From Chitinophagales bacterium (GTDB lineage Bacteria > Bacteroidota > Bacteroidia > Chitinophagales > Chitinophagaceae), in NCBI GenBank assembly GCA_015654495.1, contig JAATGW010000385.1, forward strand, positions 1-6,562: a stretch of DNA of 6,562 bases, written 5' to 3'. Positions 4,446 to 6,562 of this stretch are shown here, piece after piece; within the stretch, counting starts at the first letter, position 1; each line of letters opens with the position of its first letter. The notes below the pieces were generated by a model, which did no database searches, had not been told where the DNA came from, and saw only the letters and a program-made list of their open reading frames with translations. The position numbers and the translations under genes are program-made.

Positions 4446-5810
4446 CTATTTTGCCAGCGCCTGAAGAATATCGTATTTGGTGACGATATGGTAATTCCCG
4501 GTTTCATCTTTTCCGAGTACTGCACCATTTTCTTTATTAATTAATGCACTGATCCTCTCCACCGGGGTATTAAAATCGACCATTGGATAAGGCGATTCCA
4601 TTACGGCCTCCACTTTTGCATTACGAATGTCAGGATTGGAAAACACTTTCTGGAATAAACCATTCTCGCTAATAGCACCCACTGGTCCGCCTTCAAGTAA
4701 AACTGGAATATGTTCGATGTCATATTTCTTCATCAGCTCAACAGTCTCCGCAATTGTATGTCCGGGTTGAACAGATACAAGTTTCTGTTTTATACCGCGA
4801 CCATTGATTATATCCTTGAAAGTTTTTACTTCCATAAAACCTCTTTCCATCATCCATTGGTCGTTGTAGATTTTGGCCACATACCTGCTTCCATGATCGT
4901 GGAAAATACAAACTACAAGATCACCATTTTTCAGGGCTTCTTTTAACTGCATTAATCCCTGCAAACAACTTCCGGCACTATAACCACAAAAGAGTCCTTC
5001 CTCTTTTGCTATTCGCCGTGCCATGATTGCTCCATCTTTATCCGTCACCTGCTCGAACTTATCGATCACCGACATATCATAATTGTCAGGCACAAAATCT
5101 TCCCCAAAACCTTCCGAGATATAGGGATGTACCTCGTTCATGTCGATCTCACCGGTATTGAAGTATTTTGTAAGCAAAGAGCCGTAAACATCTATAGCCC
5201 AGATTTGTATGTCGGGATTTTTTTCTTTAAGAAATTGCGCAGTTCCTGTTACCGTACCACCGGTTCCTGCCGCGCATACCAGATGCGTTATTTTACCGTC
5301 AGTCTGGTTCCAGATTTCAGGTCCGGTTGTTTCATAATGTGCCAGCCGGTTTGCGAGATTATTATATTGATTAGCGTGAAAAGAGTTGGGAATTTCTTTG
5401 GCCAGCCTTGCCGCAACAGAATAATAACTGCGCGGGTCATCAGGTTCCACATTGGTTGGACAAACAATTACTTCTGCTCCTACTGCTTTCAAAATATCCA
5501 TTTTTTCTTTGGACTGCTTATCGGTAGTGGTAAAAATGCATTTATACCCTTTTACAATCGCGGCAAGTGCAAGTCCCATTCCTGTGTTTCCGCTGGTGCA
5601 TTCTATAATTGTTCCGCCAGGTTTAAGCTTTCCATCTTTTTCAGCTACTTCAACCATTTTAACCGCCATCCGGTCTTTTATAGAATTTCCCGGATTGAAG
5701 TAATCCACTTTTGCCAGCACATCACAGGGAAAATCTTTGGTGAGTTTATTCAGCCGGATAAGGGGAGTATTGCCAATCGTTTCCAGAATATTATTTCTGA
5801 TATCCATCAT
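4446..5810 (-). CDS. PLP-dependent cystathionine beta-synthase / cysteine synthase with C-terminal CBS domain pair
   Basis: The 454-aa protein is a fold-type II PLP enzyme. Residues 1-330 are the catalytic part: ETIGNTPLIRL (10-20), the PLP lysine K45 in NPGNSIKDR, the substrate/cofactor loop TSGNTG (72-77), the phosphate-binding GTGGT (182-186) and CGYSAGS (275-281). The stretches LAHYETT and DHGSRYVAKIYNDQWM are closer to eukaryotic-type cystathionine beta-synthase than to CysK. Residues about 341-454 form two CBS motifs (SVQPGHTIAETVELM and MESPYPMVDFNTPVERISALI), often regulatory nucleotide or S-adenosylmethionine sensors. The likely reaction is serine plus homocysteine to cystathionine, but O-acetylserine sulfhydrylase activity cannot be excluded. 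The N-terminal heme domain of animal CBS is absent. The start is set at ATG 5810, with a second ATG at 5807 equally possible. The ATG at 5909 would add 33 non-family residues and overlap the divergent hydrolase gene. Confidence 0.93.
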   Translation of the reverse strand: MMDIRNNILETIGNTPLIRLNKLTKDFPCDVLAKVDYFNPGNSIKDRMAVKMVEVAEKDGKLKPGGTIIECTSGNTGMGLALAAIVKGYKCIFTTTDKQSKEKMDILKAVGAEVIVCPTNVEPDDPRSYYSVAARLAKEIPNSFHANQYNNLANRLAHYETTGPEIWNQTDGKITHLVCAAGTGGTVTGTAQFLKEKNPDIQIWAIDVYGSLLTKYFNTGEIDMNEVHPYISEGFGEDFVPDNYDMSVIDKFEQVTDKDGAIMARRIAKEEGLFCGYSAGSCLQGLMQLKEALKNGDLVVCIFHDHGSRYVAKIYNDQWMMERGFMEVKTFKDIINGRGIKQKLVSVQPGHTIAETVELMKKYDIEHIPVLLEGGPVGAISENGLFQKVFSNPDIRNAKVEAVMESPYPMVDFNTPVERISALINKENGAVLGKDETGNYHIVTKYDILQALAK

Positions 5811-5827
5811 ATGTAAATTAAGAGCAG

Positions 5828-5858
5828 TAAAGTTAAGGGTTTCAGCAGTGGAGCTAAA
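5828..5858 (-). promoter_or_regulatory. Candidate promoter of the cystathionine beta-synthase gene
   Basis: On the minus strand TTTA (5858-5855) is followed after exactly 19 nt by TAACTTTA (5835-5828). Each box differs from the Bacteroidota consensus (TTTG, TAnnTTTG) only at its last base, and the spacing is ideal. Transcription would start about 10-15 nt before the ATG at 5810, which supports that start over 5909. Confidence 0.5.
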
Positions 5859-5871
5859 CCTCCAGGGTTTA
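5855..5871. repeat. Short inverted repeat in the divergent intergenic region
   Basis: TAAACC (5855-5860) and GGTTTA (5866-5871) form a 6-bp perfect stem around TCCAG. It overlaps the -33 element of the leftward promoter and lies 29-45 nt before the hydrolase start, so it could be an operator, or a relic of a dispersed hairpin repeat. No regulator can be named. Confidence 0.35.
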
Positions 5872-5899
5872 AGATGAGGGCAATGTGTAATTTTAGTAT

Positions 5900-6541
5900 A
5901 TGAAAGCATATCTCATCGGAGGTTTGGCAGCGGATGAAAGGGTTTTCCGTCATATTCGTTTTCCCGATCATTTCGAAACTGTTTTTCTAAACTGGCTGAT
6001 TCCTGAAAAAAATGAGAGTCTTAGAAGCTATGCGATTCGTATGTCCGATCAAATGGACCGGACGCAGAAATTTATCCTTGTGGGAGTTTCATTCGGAGGC
6101 ATGCTTGCTGTTGAAATCAATAAAATATATCCTGCAGAAAAACTGATCCTTGTTGCCAGCATTTCGGATCATCAGCACCTGCCTGGCTATTTCAGATGGA
6201 TGCACCGCGCCGGAATACCAAAAATGGTTCCCATAGCAATGATTAAAAAGACAGTTATGATCCGCAGGATTTTTACTGCTGAATCGGATGAAGACAAAAA
6301 CATCATCCGCTCTATGATAAAAGCAGCAAATGCGGAATTTATTCGCTGGGCAATTATTGCAGCTCTTGAGTGGGATGGCAATTCAGATGGCGGGAACTTT
6401 ATTCATATTCATGGCACAAGCGATATCGTATTTCCCATACGCTTTACAAATCCTTCACACCGGATTAATCATGGCGGCCACCTGATGGTGATGGAGCGGG
6501 CTGATGATATCAACAAAATAATAGAAGAGGTACTCAATTAG
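5900..6541 (+). CDS. Alpha/beta hydrolase family protein
   Basis: This is a compact 213-aa alpha/beta hydrolase, probably cytoplasmic, with no signal peptide or membrane segment. The N-terminal MKAYLIGGLAADERVF is the first strand and oxyanion-side loop typical of small Bacteroidota hydrolases. The nucleophile elbow is GVSFGG (62-67) with S64. The acid is D175 in HGTSDIVFP, and the base is H194 in HGGHLMVMERADDI. The complete triad suggests an active serine hydrolase (esterase, thioesterase or similar), but no substrate can be deduced. The usual lid region between strand 6 and the acid is short (about residues 95-155, rich in basic and hydrophobic residues). The gene is divergent from the cystathionine beta-synthase gene across 89 nt and ends 21 nt before the window edge. 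No clear promoter pair was found; TAATTTTA at 5888 is too close to the ATG to be convincing. Confidence 0.85.
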   Translation: MKAYLIGGLAADERVFRHIRFPDHFETVFLNWLIPEKNESLRSYAIRMSDQMDRTQKFILVGVSFGGMLAVEINKIYPAEKLILVASISDHQHLPGYFRWMHRAGIPKMVPIAMIKKTVMIRRIFTAESDEDKNIIRSMIKAANAEFIRWAIIAALEWDGNSDGGNFIHIHGTSDIVFPIRFTNPSHRINHGGHLMVMERADDINKIIEEVLN

Positions 6542-6562
6542 GGACTGCTGTTTAAAACGGAA

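Noticed and set aside
4710..5816. Plus-strand frames up to 229 codons
   Set aside because: They are antisense shadows of the cystathionine beta-synthase gene, which carries all expected motifs in its own frame.
6187..6381. Minus-strand 64-codon frame
   Set aside because: Antisense to the alpha/beta hydrolase, which has an intact catalytic triad.

Overview
This window looks like a chromosomal segment from a member of the Bacteroidota. The nearest relatives are probably in the Chitinophagales/Sphingobacteriales area, but that finer placement is a guess. The evidence is the protein styles (AccD, a DhnA-type aldolase, a short alpha/beta hydrolase starting MKAYLIGGLAADERVF), upstream sequences matching the Bacteroidota promoter pattern TTG/TTTG-N18-20-TAnnTTTG, and the lack of strong Shine-Dalgarno sequences.

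Layout. Positions 1-581 (minus) hold the first 193 codons of accD, the carboxyltransferase beta subunit of acetyl-CoA carboxylase; the gene runs off the left edge. Positions 759-1817 (minus) encode a class I (DhnA/FbaB-type) fructose-bisphosphate aldolase with a good promoter of its own at 1840-1869. Positions 1889-2671 (minus) encode a BtuF-like periplasmic-binding-fold protein without a visible signal peptide. Positions 2710-3495 are a non-coding tandem array of seven composite units of about 110-117 bp. Each unit carries a long perfect hairpin, a second short hairpin, a linker and a tract of 5 or 6 heptanucleotides of type ACTTCGN. A rho-independent terminator pointing left (3496-3525) abuts the array. 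Positions 3526-4445 hold no convincing gene. Most of this stretch is T/G-rich on the plus strand, with a decayed repeat of roughly 53 bp and several hairpins. A good minus-strand promoter candidate at 4227-4258 raises the possibility of a non-coding transcript of about 0.7 kb ending at the terminator. Positions 4446-5810 (minus) encode a PLP-dependent cystathionine beta-synthase/cysteine synthase with a C-terminal pair of CBS domains. It is divergent from an alpha/beta hydrolase at 5900-6541 (plus).

The protein genes are ordinary metabolic genes (fatty-acid synthesis, glycolysis/gluconeogenesis, sulfur amino acids, possible corrinoid or metal binding). They do not form an evident pathway operon: the spacings and the separate promoters suggest mostly individual transcription. 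The unusual content is the 2.7-4.3 kb intergenic block, where two different repeat families and a possible structured RNA sit side by side.
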